Counted from the first letter of the stretch, positions 50,229-60,235 are shown. The stretch: DNA of 64,000 nt from Akkermansia sp. (GCA_017435505.1 JAFSEZ010000022.1:1-64000), one strand, 5' to 3'. Made by a program: numbers and translations. Notes: generated by a model from the letters alone, not told the origin.

Positions 50229-51805
50229 TTCGGGAACTGGATATTCACTTGCCGTTGCGCAAGGCCGGCAAGACGGAAGCCTGCCGCAAAGCTGCTGCGC
50301 AGAAGTTGGCTATCTCTCCCAAGCGCATCCAAGGGATGCGACTGCTCAAGGAAAGTATTGATGCCCGCCGCCGTCCCATTTGCAAGCAATTACGCTATCT
50401 TGTAGCGGTAGATGAAGCATTGCCTGCGGCCGAAGAATTAGTGTGCCACTATCCGCCTGTGCCGGCGGAGGCTCGCCGCGTTATCATTGTGGGTAGTGGG
50501 CCCGGTGGTCTTTTTGCTGCCTTGCGTTGCTTGGAATTGGGGCTCAAACCCATCATATTGGAACGTGGCAAAGATGTATCTGCCCGCCGATTTGACCTTC
50601 AACCCATCAACTGCCAAGGCTACGTGGTAGAGGATTCCAACTACTGCTTCGGTGAAGGTGGAGCCGGCACATTCTCCGATGGCAAACTTTTTACCCGCGC
50701 CACGAAACGTGGCCCGGTGATGGAGATTTACAAAACCTTTGTGGCTCACGGGGCCGCGCCGGAAATCATGACGGATGCTCACCCGCACATTGGTTCCAAC
50801 AAACTGCCCAACATCATCCGTGCCATGCGCCACAGCATTCTCAATGCCGGGGGCGAGGTGCATTTCGGTGCGCGGGTGAATGGATTGCTGAAATCTGCAG
50901 ATGGTAAGAAACTGTGCGGTGTGCGCACGGCAGATGGTCGCGCATGGGAAGGCAATGCCGTGATTTTGGCTACGGGACACAGCGCGCGCGATGTATACCG
51001 CATGTTACATGCCGAGGGAGTGCAGCTGGAGCGCAAACCCTTTGCCGTGGGGGTGCGCATTGAGCATCCGCAAGCGCTTATTGATGCTGCCCAGTATCAC
51101 TTGCGCCCCGGCGAAGTACGCCCGCAGGAATTGCCTGCTGCGCGTTACACCTTGGCCACCAAAATACGCGAGCGCGGTGTGCACTCATTCTGCATGTGCC
51201 CCGGAGGCTTCATTGTACCTGCCGCCACGGAGAATGATGAAGTGGTGGTCAACGGCATGTCTCTCTCCCGCCGCAATTCTCCCTTTGCCAATTCCGGTTT
51301 TGTTGTGACGGTGGAACCGGAAGATACCGACTTATACCTGCCGGAACATGGCATGCTTTCCGGTATAGCTTACCAAAAAGCCTTGGAGATAGCTACCTCT
51401 CAAGCAGGTGGCGGTATGCAGAAAGCCCCTGCTCAACGTGTGCTTGATTTCCTGGCCGGGCGTGTGTCTGATACCCTGCCGCGCACCAGCTATCATCCCG
51501 GCATTACTGCATGGGATTTGAATGCCCTGCTGCCGGAGAGCGTGTGTACCCGCATGCGCGAGGGTTTGCAATTCTTCAATCGCAAACTGCGTGGTTTTGC
51601 CGGCGAGGATGCTTTGCTCATCGGCTGTGAAACGCGCACCAGCTCCCCGGTACGCATTCCGCGCGATGCCGCCACCTTGCAGCACCCGCAGTTGGCTGGT
51701 CTTTTCCCCTGTGGCGAGGGGGCGGGCTACGCAGGTGGCATCGTTTCCGCGGCCTTAGATGGGCGCCGCTGTGCCGAAGCGGTGTTGGCCGCAGTTACTT
51801 GCTGA
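50225..51805 (+). CDS. FAD-dependent dehydrogenase of the COG2509 type
   Basis: The 526-residue protein has a small N-terminal ferredoxin-like domain (MIRELDIHLPLRKAG, about residues 1-80), then an FAD-binding domain with VIIVGSGPGGLFAALRCLELG, the family-specific YCFGEGGAGTFSDGKLFTR, and VILATGHSARDVY; it ends with LFPCGEGAGYAGGIVSAALDG. These are typical of an uncharacterised family conserved in many bacteria. Substrate unknown. It is coupled to cysE by a 4-bp overlap, and its end overlaps the converging gene at 51795 by 11 bp. Confidence 0.88.
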   Translation: MIRELDIHLPLRKAGKTEACRKAAAQKLAISPKRIQGMRLLKESIDARRRPICKQLRYLVAVDEALPAAEELVCHYPPVPAEARRVIIVGSGPGGLFAALRCLELGLKPIILERGKDVSARRFDLQPINCQGYVVEDSNYCFGEGGAGTFSDGKLFTRATKRGPVMEIYKTFVAHGAAPEIMTDAHPHIGSNKLPNIIRAMRHSILNAGGEVHFGARVNGLLKSADGKKLCGVRTADGRAWEGNAVILATGHSARDVYRMLHAEGVQLERKPFAVGVRIEHPQALIDAAQYHLRPGEVRPQELPAARYTLATKIRERGVHSFCMCPGGFIVPAATENDEVVVNGMSLSRRNSPFANSGFVVTVEPEDTDLYLPEHGMLSGIAYQKALEIATSQAGGGMQKAPAQRVLDFLAGRVSDTLPRTSYHPGITAWDLNALLPESVCTRMREGLQFFNRKLRGFAGEDALLIGCETRTSSPVRIPRDAATLQHPQLAGLFPCGEGAGYAGGIVSAALDGRRCAEAVLAAVTC

Positions 51806-53816
51806 GCACGTAGAGCGTGTGAGGTTTTGTACCTGCTGCGTCAAAGGTAGTGCACACCTTTGACGGGGCATCTTTCACCAAATCAATCAGCTTGATAGCC
51901 TGGGTAGGGCAGGCCAATTGACAAGCCGTCTGCGGGGTGCTGCCCTCAGCCTTGGCCAAGTTGATACGTTGTACGCAATAGGTGCATTTTTCCATCACCC
52001 CGCGAGAACGCACCGTTACATCCGGGTTGGTTGGCAAATGCGTTGCTGCAAGGGATTGGCGTGCGTAATCACGGAAATTAAATGTGCGGGCTTGGTAGGG
52101 GCATGCTGCCGAGCAATAGCGCGTGCCCCAGCAGCGGGGATACACCATCGCATTGAGCCCATCGCTTGTGTGCACCGTGGCATTTACGGGGCACACCGCC
52201 TCGCAGGGTGCATCCTCGCAATGGCGGCATGCCATGGGTACGAACAGCTCTTTTTTATGCGTGGAGTCAAAATAGCGGTCGATGCGCAGCCATTGAATAT
52301 CGCGGTGGCGCATCATTTCCTCTTGACCCACGGTAGGGATATTATTTTCTGCTCGGCAGGCCACCACACAAGCTGCACAGCCAATGCAAGCACTCACATC
52401 AATCGTCATGCCCCATTGGGGAGAGGGAGCAAGCGGTGCGGTGTACGTGGACAAGGTGGGTTTGCATGAACCCTTTTGTGTGAGCAGAGGACATGGTTGC
52501 TCACACAAATCATAGGAGTCTACATTCTCCAATCCGGGCAACAGGGGGAACAAATCGTTCTGTATACTCGACCATGGTTGAGCGGGAAGCGTGTATTGCT
52601 TCACCCGCACGGAAACAGGGCGGGATTCGGGAGCTTTCTTGCTTAAATACACAGCCGGCGCCCCGGCAACACCTGTGAGAGGATCATACGTCTCCTGCAA
52701 CCAGCGATTGTGCAGGAAGCGTCCATCTGCAAAGAAGGGATGCACATACGGTACATGCTTAGTGGCAACAGGGCAGGGGGTGGGTAAAGGGCAAGCCCCG
52801 TTCACATAGCCTTTTTTGAGCGCTTGCGGCAAATTGCCTACTACTTTTTCCAGCCACGTGCGAGCCGGGAGTTTGCAACTTTCTTCACCCAAGGGCAGTT
52901 GGCCATTGTGCAGCAGAGCATGCAGGGCGTCGGCCTCCGAAACAGCCGTGCGCAACGCATGCAACACAGGTTGTCGCAAGCATAAATTGCTGTGCGCATC
53001 TGCCTCTGCTCCCCATTCTTCTAAAAAGTGAGTCTGCGGCACGGTATATTGGCAACACTTGGACGTTTCATCTTCAAACAAAGCAAAACGCACTGTCTCG
53101 GCACTTGTTTGCCGCAGCATATCGGCAAAATCCGGGTGAAAGGCTGCCACATCTGCCGGGGTAAAGATGAAGAGCAAATCAATGCCCGGCATATCAGCCA
53201 TCAGCTCTTGCAAACTGCCAAATCCGGTCGGGTAGTGGCCGGGTTTACCTACCGTTGCATCTTGTACGGCCTCCAAAGCCTTGAAAGTGCTGCTGCGCGA
53301 TTGGCAAACGGTATCATAGGCGTAGCATGTGACTCCACCGTGTGCCATGAGAGCAGCACATTGTTGCTGACGGATGGGGGAATAGCCCTGCGGCAGCAAC
53401 AATGCAGTGCGGCGTCCCCCCTGAATAGCCCTTGCCCATGCGCGAAAAGCACCTTGCACACCCTCCCACGGATAGCTTTTGCCATTGAAGGTGGGGGTTG
53501 CCAGGCGGTGTTCATCATACACATCCAAGATAGACGCTTGTGCAAAAGCCGGCAAACCCGGACGAGCCGAGTAGGCAGGATTCGGTTGCAGGGAAGTGGG
53601 GACGGCATCGTGGCACACCGCCAGCATGGGGAAAGCTCCGTTGGCCCACGGCATGCAGGTGGCAAAGCATGTGGCTTCTCCCGGTCGCACCCACTCCGGA
53701 CCATCTTCCGGTTGCACCGCGTATTCCTGTGCACGTCGGCAAGCGGGTAGCGCCGCCAGAGCCAGCAATCCCAGCCCTTTCAACAGTGTACGACGTGTCG
53801 GAGAAAAATCCTGCAT
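51795..53816 (-). CDS. Shortened ActB-like (alternative complex III type) iron-sulfur protein with Tat signal
   Basis: From the ATG at 53816 the product has 673 residues; upstream ATGs exist but the Tat motif SPTRRTLLKGLGLL fits this start. Residues about 45-440 look like a reduced molybdopterin-oxidoreductase domain without cofactor: ASILDVYDEHRLATP and HNRWLQETYDPLTG are ActB-like. Residues about 465-660 form a PsrB/NrfC-like ferredoxin part with four Cys sets: CIGCAACVVACRAE, CRHCEDAPCEAVCP, CWGTRYCSAACPYQ, and CTYC with CQLACP. ActB proteins normally have about 950-1000 residues and sit in an act operon with a cytochrome and a quinol-binding NrfD subunit; none is adjacent here. Likely an envelope electron carrier; partner unknown. 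Confidence 0.75.
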   Translation of the reverse strand: MQDFSPTRRTLLKGLGLLALAALPACRRAQEYAVQPEDGPEWVRPGEATCFATCMPWANGAFPMLAVCHDAVPTSLQPNPAYSARPGLPAFAQASILDVYDEHRLATPTFNGKSYPWEGVQGAFRAWARAIQGGRRTALLLPQGYSPIRQQQCAALMAHGGVTCYAYDTVCQSRSSTFKALEAVQDATVGKPGHYPTGFGSLQELMADMPGIDLLFIFTPADVAAFHPDFADMLRQTSAETVRFALFEDETSKCCQYTVPQTHFLEEWGAEADAHSNLCLRQPVLHALRTAVSEADALHALLHNGQLPLGEESCKLPARTWLEKVVGNLPQALKKGYVNGACPLPTPCPVATKHVPYVHPFFADGRFLHNRWLQETYDPLTGVAGAPAVYLSKKAPESRPVSVRVKQYTLPAQPWSSIQNDLFPLLPGLENVDSYDLCEQPCPLLTQKGSCKPTLSTYTAPLAPSPQWGMTIDVSACIGCAACVVACRAENNIPTVGQEEMMRHRDIQWLRIDRYFDSTHKKELFVPMACRHCEDAPCEAVCPVNATVHTSDGLNAMVYPRCWGTRYCSAACPYQARTFNFRDYARQSLAATHLPTNPDVTVRSRGVMEKCTYCVQRINLAKAEGSTPQTACQLACPTQAIKLIDLVKDAPSKVCTTFDAAGTKPHTLYVLSK

Positions 53817-53884
53817 GCCGCTCATTCTACCGCGCATTACCCGTGCCGACAAGACAAATCCTTGCAATTACAAGATGGCAGTGC

Positions 53885-53913
53885 TTGCCAAAGACAAACA
53901 AATTTGCTATGAT
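53885..53913 (+). promoter_or_regulatory. Promoter of the DUF3472 gene
   Basis: TTGCCA (53885-53890) and TATGAT (53908-53913) are 17 bp apart, and the -10 ends 8 nt before the ATG at 53922. The leader would be 0-2 nt. Confidence 0.6.
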
Positions 53914-53921
53914 GAGCTGCG

Positions 53922-54878
53922 ATGAAACCCGTCACATCCATACTGGCAGGGGTCGTGGCAGCTCTCACTCTCTGTGGGCAGCAGGCTATGGCCGACCGCA
54001 ATTCGGACTACTGGGCTCCGGAAAATATGGCCGCACGCCAATGCTCATCCGTGCATTTGGGGTATCTGCCGGCCATTCACTCACACACCGCTGCCTACAC
54101 AGAAATGGTGGTGGAAAAAAGTGCTCCCGGCACCTACTTTGCCTGCAACAATTTTGGTTGTGGTTATATTGGTGTGCAGGAATTGGCAGAAAAAGAACCC
54201 GGTGGCCGTGGCCAGCGTGTGGCTATCTTCTCTATTTGGGATGCCAAGGACAGTGGGGACAACCCTCATGCTGCTCCCGAAGAAGAACGCGCCAAGTTGG
54301 TGCAAAAGGGCCGTTTGGTCACAACCCGCCGCTTTGGTGGCGAGGGTACGGGCGGCAATTCCATGCGTCCCTTCAATTGGAAGGAGGGCGAAAAGATTCG
54401 CACCTTGGTCATTGAGCGTCCGGATGGCGAGGATTTTCGCCAGCTGGCCGGTTACATCTGGGATCCTGAGACGAACCGCTGGGAATTGCTGAGCTGCTGG
54501 CGTATTCAGGCACTGTACCGCGGTTTGGGTGGCGGTTGCGGCTTTGTGGAAGATTTCCGCCGCAACGTGGAATCTAAGAAGTACGAACGCCGCGCTACAT
54601 TCGGCCCCGCATGGCGTTGGGCAGATAACAAGTGGAGCCAGGCCACCCAATTCCGTTTTACCAAGGATGGCAACCCCAACATGGAAATCAACTGCCGCTT
54701 CAACCCCGCCCTGGGCTTCTTCTCCCTGGCAAGCGGCGGTGATATCAAGCCTGATGCGGATTTCCAACTCTGGGAAAACAAAGCCTTGCCCACGCCTTCC
54801 ACTGCCAAGGAACCCGGCGAGGATGTGATGAAGCTCATCACGGCTCCCAAGCTGGAGCCCGTTTCCTACGAAAAGTAA
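53922..54878 (+). CDS. Exported DUF3472 protein
   Basis: The 318-residue protein has a signal peptide (VTSILAGVVAALTLCGQQAMA). The mature part follows the DUF3472 pattern: a beta domain with SAPGTYFACNNFGCGYIGVQEL, VAIFSIWDAKDSGDNPHAAP, then GGEGTGGNSMRPFNW and GYIWDPETNRWELLSCWRI. DUF3472 proteins are found near glycan-degrading systems in gut bacteria; activity is not known, but the fold suggests carbohydrate binding. Exonuclease III follows 21 bp later, though the two need not be related. Confidence 0.8.
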   Translation: MKPVTSILAGVVAALTLCGQQAMADRNSDYWAPENMAARQCSSVHLGYLPAIHSHTAAYTEMVVEKSAPGTYFACNNFGCGYIGVQELAEKEPGGRGQRVAIFSIWDAKDSGDNPHAAPEEERAKLVQKGRLVTTRRFGGEGTGGNSMRPFNWKEGEKIRTLVIERPDGEDFRQLAGYIWDPETNRWELLSCWRIQALYRGLGGGCGFVEDFRRNVESKKYERRATFGPAWRWADNKWSQATQFRFTKDGNPNMEINCRFNPALGFFSLASGGDIKPDADFQLWENKALPTPSTAKEPGEDVMKLITAPKLEPVSYEK

Positions 54879-54899
54879 GCCACCCCTCATTCTACCGCC

Positions 54900-55658
54900 A
54901 TGAAAATCGTCAGCTGGAACGTCAATGGTATTCGTGCTACGCTGGGCAAAGGCCTGGCAGAAAAGATGGATGAATTGGCACCTGATATTCTTTGTTTGCA
55001 GGAAATCAAAGCTCGCCCCGAGCAGGTGAGCGACCTCTGGCTGGCATCCTGGCCGCATGCGCTGTGGAATCCTGCTCAGCGACCGGGTTATTCCGGCGTG
55101 CTCATCCTTTCCCGGGTGCAGCCCCTGAGCACTTCCACAGGCATTGGAGTGCCTGAGCATGATACGGAGGGGCGAGTGGCCACGATGGAATTTGAGGATT
55201 TTTACCTGGTGAATTGCTACACTCCCAATTCCCAGAATGAATTGGCTCGCTTGCCGTATCGCCAAGAGTGGGATGCTGCTTTCCGTGCCTATGTCACTCG
55301 TTTGGCCGAGACAAAACCCGTGGTCTTCTGCGGCGATTTGAACGTGGCACACGAGGAGATTGATTTGGCCCGGCCGGCGGCCAATCATTTCAGCGCCGGT
55401 TTCTCCGATGAAGAGCGCGCCGGTTTCACCCAACTTTTGCAGGCCGGCTTTGCGGATACCTTCCGCCGCTTGCATCCGGATGCGCGCGATGCATACTCCT
55501 GGTGGAGTTTCCGAGGCGGTGCCCGCGCTAGGAACGTAGGCTGGCGTATCGACTACTTCTGCGTTTCAGAATCCCTCTTGCCGCGTGTGGGAGAGGCCAA
55601 GATTCACGCAGACGTGACCGGCTCCGATCATTGCCCCGTGTCCGTCACTCTTCAATAA
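54900..55658 (+). CDS. xth: Exodeoxyribonuclease III
   Basis: The 252-residue enzyme is an AP endonuclease and 3' exonuclease in base-excision repair. Seen: MKIVSWNVNGIRA, ILCLQEIKA with the metal Glu, YTPNSQ, FCGDLNVAHEEIDL with the catalytic Asp-Asn pair, WWSFRGGARARNVGWRIDYF and the final GSDHCPVSV His. Length is typical. A strong terminator follows. Confidence 0.95.
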   Translation: MKIVSWNVNGIRATLGKGLAEKMDELAPDILCLQEIKARPEQVSDLWLASWPHALWNPAQRPGYSGVLILSRVQPLSTSTGIGVPEHDTEGRVATMEFEDFYLVNCYTPNSQNELARLPYRQEWDAAFRAYVTRLAETKPVVFCGDLNVAHEEIDLARPAANHFSAGFSDEERAGFTQLLQAGFADTFRRLHPDARDAYSWWSFRGGARARNVGWRIDYFCVSESLLPRVGEAKIHADVTGSDHCPVSVTLQ

Positions 55659-55675
55659 CCTCTTCTTCTTTCCTG

Positions 55676-55712
55676 CCGCCGGAAACCCATGAGGTTCTCC
55701 GGCGGTTTTTTT
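55676..55712 (+). terminator. Rho-independent terminator after xth
   Basis: The stem CCGCCGGA (55676-55683) pairs with TCCGGCGG (55698-55705); the loop can extend pairing (AACC/GGTT), and seven T follow directly. Confidence 0.92.
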
Positions 55713-55831
55713 GCGTTCATTGTCCCCCTGTGCATGAAGACAAAAAGAGGGAGGGGAGGAATAATGTCCGCTCCTCCCCTCCCAAACCCCTGGAATTATG
55801 TCAGTAAGAATGGTCGTATGTAGGCTCCCTA

Positions 55832-56920
55832 TCAGGAGTGCATGGGCATGAGCACATACAGGAACTCATCTGCCACACGCATGACACCCGGACTGGAAGA
55901 ATCTATCAAATCCAGCGATACTTCATTGTCGCCCACAGCCTTGAGGGGGGCTTGGATGAAGTCGGCGTTGAAGGTGATAGCCAACTCGCGGCCGTTGTAG
56001 TCGATGGGCATTTCTTCGTTGGCATCGCCCAATTCAGCTGCGCTGGACTGCACTTCCATCATGCCGGGAGTGAAGCGGAAGGTGACGGTGTTGGTCTTTT
56101 CTGCAGAGAGCAGGGAGACGCGGCGCACAATTTCGTTGAGATCCTGCGCGGGCATGGTGATGCGCTCGCTGTAGCGGCCGGGAATCACTTGGCGATAGTT
56201 GGGATAGTTGCCGTCAATCAGCTTGGTGATGAGCAGCGTATCGCCAAAGTCGAAAGAAGCTTGGTTGCTGGTAATGCGCACCATCACATCGCCGGCATCG
56301 CCAAGCAGACGGTGAATTTCTGCCACGGCGCGGCTGGGTATATCAATGCACACCTGCTGAGATTCGGGGAATTCCAAATCATTCTCGAAGAGAGCCAAGC
56401 GGCGACCATCGGTTGCCACCAAAGTGAGCTTGCCGTCCTGGAAGCAGGTGTAGATACCATTGAGCACGTAGCGCGTGCCATCATTGGAGATGGCAAACTC
56501 CGTGTAGCGGATGCCGCGGTTGAGCATGGCCTGCGGCACTTTGAATTCGCGGGCTTCCTTGAAAACAGGCATCTGCGGATACTCATCTGCGGCAATGCCG
56601 TTCAGACGGAACTTGGCTCGGTTGCAGCATATAGTAGCAGTTGTACCACGTACCTCGATGCTGATTTCGCCATCGCGCATCTCACGCACGATGCTTTGCA
56701 ACTTCTTGGCAGGCAATGTGGCAGCACCGGGTGTGGTGACAATGCAGGGTACCTTGGCCAGAATGGTTAACTCCATGTTTGTGGTGGTGAGCTTCAGCTC
56801 CCCATCAGCTGCTTCCAGCAATACATTAGAGAGAATCGGCAGACTCGGGCGGTTCGACACCACACCGGCTACTTTGTTCAGGCCGTCCAACAGGACTTGT
56901 TTTGCAAGGGCGAATTTCAT
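55832..56920 (-). CDS. dnaN: DNA polymerase III beta subunit (sliding clamp)
   Basis: The 362-residue protein is the ring clamp that holds the polymerase on DNA. It has the three-domain clamp layout: MKFALAKQVLLDGLNKVAGVVSNRPSLPILSNVLLE at the start region, LVATDGRRLAL in the second domain, GNYPNYRQVIP, and the closing VLMPMHS, equivalent to the usual VVMPMR-L end. It lies about 10 kb from the putative origin, without dnaA or recF as neighbours. A weak AGGA lies 8 nt before the ATG. Confidence 0.95.
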   Translation of the reverse strand: MKFALAKQVLLDGLNKVAGVVSNRPSLPILSNVLLEAADGELKLTTTNMELTILAKVPCIVTTPGAATLPAKKLQSIVREMRDGEISIEVRGTTATICCNRAKFRLNGIAADEYPQMPVFKEAREFKVPQAMLNRGIRYTEFAISNDGTRYVLNGIYTCFQDGKLTLVATDGRRLALFENDLEFPESQQVCIDIPSRAVAEIHRLLGDAGDVMVRITSNQASFDFGDTLLITKLIDGNYPNYRQVIPGRYSERITMPAQDLNEIVRRVSLLSAEKTNTVTFRFTPGMMEVQSSAAELGDANEEMPIDYNGRELAITFNADFIQAPLKAVGDNEVSLDLIDSSSPGVMRVADEFLYVLMPMHS

Positions 56921-57081
56921 GACGTATTCCTTTTGGTTGCATGCATTTTACTGTTTTCTATATCCCCTTGCAAGCTCAATTATCCAATTTTACCAGATTT
57001 TCTATATGTTTACCCTAGCTTGTACTATATCTTGTGTTTTTTTCGCGCGCGTGTACACATGCTGTGCGTGGATGACAAAAA

Positions 57082-57120
57082 ATCGGTATTTTACTTTTCT
57101 TAAATGAAATACCGATAGGA
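57082..57120 (-). terminator. Terminator of the serine dehydratase gene
   Basis: A perfect 10-bp stem, ATCGGTATTT (57082-57091) with AAATACCGAT (57107-57116), is followed on the minus strand by a T-run (TTTTTTG). It begins 33 bp past the stop at 57150. Confidence 0.88.
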
Positions 57121-57149
57121 AGAGATAAGGTTGTATGGGGAGCCAACAA

Positions 57150-58529
57150 TCAGCAGGTGAAAGCATTACGGGCGAGTCCGGCAAGAGCGGTTTCCCGGTA
57201 GCCGGATTGGAGAGCCCGGCCGGTTTCATCCATGGTGGCAATGACACTATCGAGGCTCACAAAATGAGAGCCATTGCCGCGCATGGCGAGGCGGGCGGCA
57301 TTCACGGCTTTCACCGCGCCGATAGCGTTGCGCTCAATGCAGGGGACTTGGACGAGGCCGCAGATGGGGTCACAGGTGAGGCCGAGATTGTGTTCCATGG
57401 CAATTTCGGCGGCGTTTTCCACTTGTGCCACGGTACCGCCCATGGCAGCGGTGAGCCCCGCAGCCGCCATAGAGCAAGCCACACCTACCTCTCCCTGGCA
57501 GCCCACCTCTGCACCGGAGATGGATGCATTGGCGCGGTATAAGCTGCAAATGGCAGAAGCGGTGAGCAGGAATGTTTCCATACCGTTTTCAAAATCGGTA
57601 GGGGCTTTTTTGCTGCCATAGCGTTCAAAATAGCGGAGCACCGCAGGGAGCACACCGGCAGAGCCCATGGTGGGGGCAGTGACTACGCGCCCGCCTGCGG
57701 CATTTTCTTCGGACACGGCAAAGGCCCAGAGGTTAATCCAGTCGATGATGGTGAGAGCATCTGTGGCATTGCGGTGGAATTGGTCTTCCAGGCTCATGTA
57801 GATTTGGGGTGCGCGGCGAGCAAGTCGGAGCTCACCGGGCAGGGTACCCCAGGTGCTGATACCGCGTTCCACGGCTTGTTGCATGGCCGAGATGATGCGG
57901 TGCAGGCGCGCTTTGAGCAAGGGGGCAGGGTAGAGGGTGGTTTCATTGCGGCGCACAAGCTCGGCAATGCTCATCTTGTGCTTGTAGCAGAGGGATACCA
58001 GCTCATTGCACGAATTGAACTCAAAGGGAACCGGGCGGGGATTTTGCGGAGGCGTGTCCATTTCATCTGCCCGGCGCACCGCACCGCCACCCACGGAAAA
58101 ATATACCTCATCCGCCAAATGAGCACCCTGTGCATTCAGCGCACGGAAACGCATGCCATTGGCATGCTGCGGCAGGAAGGTGTCTTTTTGCAGGATGATG
58201 TCTTCCTGCAAATCAAAATCAATGGTGTGGCTGCCCCCAAGAGCCAGCTTTTTTTGCTCTTTTACCTCACCCAGGAAATCGTGGTTCAGATTCATGGTTT
58301 CAGCTTCCAGCCCGAGTAAGCCATACACCACGGCAGAGGGCGTGCCGTGCCCCTCGCCGGTGAGAGCGAGAGAACCATATAAATCCACCTTTACGCCGTG
58401 TACAGAGGCAAGCTTGCCTTCACGCTGCAAATCTGCCGCAAAGCGTGCAGCGGCGCGCATGGGGCCCATGGTATGGGAACTGGAAGGACCAATGCCGATG
58501 GAGAACACATCAAAAAAGCTGGTGTACAT
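57150..58529 (-). CDS. sdaA: L-serine dehydratase (iron-sulfur, single chain)
   Basis: The enzyme deaminates L-serine to pyruvate using a [4Fe-4S] cluster. The N-terminal beta domain starts [27 protein letters not shown]; the alpha domain has [36 protein letters not shown] and [19 protein letters not shown] with the cluster Cys residues. I take the ATG at 58529; a start 17 codons upstream would place codons in the kbl terminator. The protein has 459 residues, as usual. With kbl upstream it points to use of threonine/glycine/serine as carbon or nitrogen source. Confidence 0.95.
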   Translation of the reverse strand: MYTSFFDVFSIGIGPSSSHTMGPMRAAARFAADLQREGKLASVHGVKVDLYGSLALTGEGHGTPSAVVYGLLGLEAETMNLNHDFLGEVKEQKKLALGGSHTIDFDLQEDIILQKDTFLPQHANGMRFRALNAQGAHLADEVYFSVGGGAVRRADEMDTPPQNPRPVPFEFNSCNELVSLCYKHKMSIAELVRRNETTLYPAPLLKARLHRIISAMQQAVERGISTWGTLPGELRLARRAPQIYMSLEDQFHRNATDALTIIDWINLWAFAVSEENAAGGRVVTAPTMGSAGVLPAVLRYFERYGSKKAPTDFENGMETFLLTASAICSLYRANASISGAEVGCQGEVGVACSMAAAGLTAAMGGTVAQVENAAEIAMEHNLGLTCDPICGLVQVPCIERNAIGAVKAVNAARLAMRGNGSHFVSLDSVIATMDETGRALQSGYRETALAGLARNAFTC

Positions 58530-58557
58530 GGTAGAAAAGCGGTGGTGGTGCAGCGTG

Positions 58558-58600
58558 AAAAAGCCCGACCCGGCTGACAAGGAGCGGGTCGGGCAGAGGT
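58558..58600 (-). terminator. Terminator between kbl and sdaA
   Basis: A 9-bp stem, CCCGACCCG (58564-58572) with CGGGTCGGG (58585-58593), has a 12-nt loop and is followed on the minus strand by CTTTTTC. It starts 24 bp past the kbl stop. Confidence 0.85.
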
Positions 58601-58616
58601 ATGAAGACCGAAAGTC

Positions 58617-59816
58617 TTACTTGATGAGCCCCAGCTCCTTGCCGGCGGTGGCAAAGGCAGCGATAGCGCGGTCAAGCTGCTCGGTGGTGTGAGCAGCGGA
58701 AATCTGCGTGCGGATACGGGCCTGTTCCTTGGGTACAACCGGGTAGAAGAAGCCCATGGCGTACACACCCAACTCGAGCAGGCGGTTGCTCATCTTCTGG
58801 GAGAGGGCAGCATCGCCAATCATCACAGGAACGATGGCGTGGCCGGCCCCGGCCAGCGTAAATCCGCATTCCTCCATACCCTTGCGGAAGTAGGCGGCGT
58901 TGCTCTGCACGCGCTCGACCAATTCGGTGGAGCTCTCCAAGATGTCCAGCACCTTGATGGTGGTGGCGGCGATGGCGGGCATCACGCTGTTGGAGAACAG
59001 GTAGGGGCGGGATTTCTGGCGCAGCATGTCCACAATCTCCTTGCGGGCCGATACGTAGCCGCCGGAAGCGCCACCCAGAGCCTTACCGAAAGTACCGGTG
59101 GTGATGTCAATCTTGCCGAAAAGACCGCAGTGCTCGTGCGTACCGCGACCACGCTTGCCCAACACGCCCGTGGCGTGGGATTCGTCAAAGTGTACCAGAG
59201 CGCCGTACTTCTCGGCAAGCTCATGAATCTTGTCCAAGCTGGCCACAATGCCATCCATGGAGAACACGCCGTCCGTGGAAATCAGGATGGTGCGGGCACC
59301 GGCAGCCTTAGCTTCCTGAAGCTTGGCTTCCAAGTCCTCCATATCGTTGTTCTTGTAGCGGTAGCGGGCAGCTTTGCACAGGCGCACACCGTCGATGATG
59401 GAAGCGTGGTTCAACGAGTCGGAGATGATGGCATCTTCCTTGCTGAGCAGGGCTTCGAACAAGCCGCCGTTGGCATCAAAGCAGGAACCGAACAGGATGG
59501 TATCTTCCGTGCCCAAGAAAGCGCTCAGGCGCTCTTCGAGTGTCTTGTGCAGGGTCTGGGTGCCACAGATGAAACGCACGGAGGCCATGCCATAACCCCA
59601 GCGATCAATGGCGTCCTTGGCGGCAGCTTCCAGCTCCGGGCTGTTGGCAAGGCCAAGGTAGTTGTTGGCGCACATGTTGATGACGCTGCTGCCATCCTTC
59701 AGACCCACCTCGGAGTACTGAGGGGTGGCAATGAAACGCTCTTCCTTAAACAGACCGGCAGCCTTCAGGTCAGCCAAGTCTGATACCAATCGGTTCTTAA
59801 AATCAATGTTGTACAT
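58617..59816 (-). CDS. kbl: Glycine C-acetyltransferase (2-amino-3-ketobutyrate CoA ligase)
   Basis: The PLP enzyme of threonine breakdown cleaves 2-amino-3-ketobutyrate to glycine and acetyl-CoA. From the ATG at 59816 ([27 protein letters not shown]) it has 399 residues, as expected. Seen: [68 protein letters not shown], and the PLP-lysine segment [15 protein letters not shown]. The partner tdh is not in the window. KBL and the alpha-oxoamine synthases are close; the sequence around FKEER favours KBL. Confidence 0.93.
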   Translation of the reverse strand: MYNIDFKNRLVSDLADLKAAGLFKEERFIATPQYSEVGLKDGSSVINMCANNYLGLANSPELEAAAKDAIDRWGYGMASVRFICGTQTLHKTLEERLSAFLGTEDTILFGSCFDANGGLFEALLSKEDAIISDSLNHASIIDGVRLCKAARYRYKNNDMEDLEAKLQEAKAAGARTILISTDGVFSMDGIVASLDKIHELAEKYGALVHFDESHATGVLGKRGRGTHEHCGLFGKIDITTGTFGKALGGASGGYVSARKEIVDMLRQKSRPYLFSNSVMPAIAATTIKVLDILESSTELVERVQSNAAYFRKGMEECGFTLAGAGHAIVPVMIGDAALSQKMSNRLLELGVYAMGFFYPVVPKEQARIRTQISAAHTTEQLDRAIAAFATAGKELGLIK

Positions 59817-60229
59817 AACTCTCAAAAACGGGCTTGATACGAGTCCGCGGGAATTGTAGTAGTCACATGCACACATGTCAAGCGCGATGTGCGCTAAAGA
59901 CAGGGCAAACGCATGAGGATTATGACACATTTGCGTGATTTCAAATTGATCATTTATGGGAGCTAGCTGCCTTGCGTCAGATGTAAAGCGAAGCGATAAG
60001 CACACTTTGGCCTCGCCCCGCCTTGAAGGCGGGGGCGGCATGCGCAGATGCACCCCACCCCTTTTCTTGCGCGACAGCGCCCATTTTTTCAGTGTGAAAT
60101 ATGAATTTTGCAATCGATATTCAAGCACCGGCAGCTATTTAAGCCATATCCCGCCTCATGCGTTTGCCCGGGTGCCAATGACTTCTTAAAGAATGAGTTT
60201 GAATGAAAATGGTGCTTCACAGTCAGATT
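59817..60229. other. Long gap without a supported gene between kbl and the SRP RNA
   Basis: About 410 bp hold no coding signal that I trust. The only structure I see is a GC-rich hairpin, CCCCGCC (60016-60022) with GGCGGGG (60028-60034) and loop TTGAA. The kbl promoter should be here; TTGACA and TACAAT appear near 59850-59880 on the minus strand but with about 14 bp spacing, which is short. Confidence 0.5.
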
Positions 60230-60235
60230 TTCCAC

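Noticed and set aside
59850..59880. TTGACA and TACAAT upstream of kbl as a promoter
   Set aside because: Spacing is about 14 bp, too short for a standard sigma-70 promoter; left unlisted.
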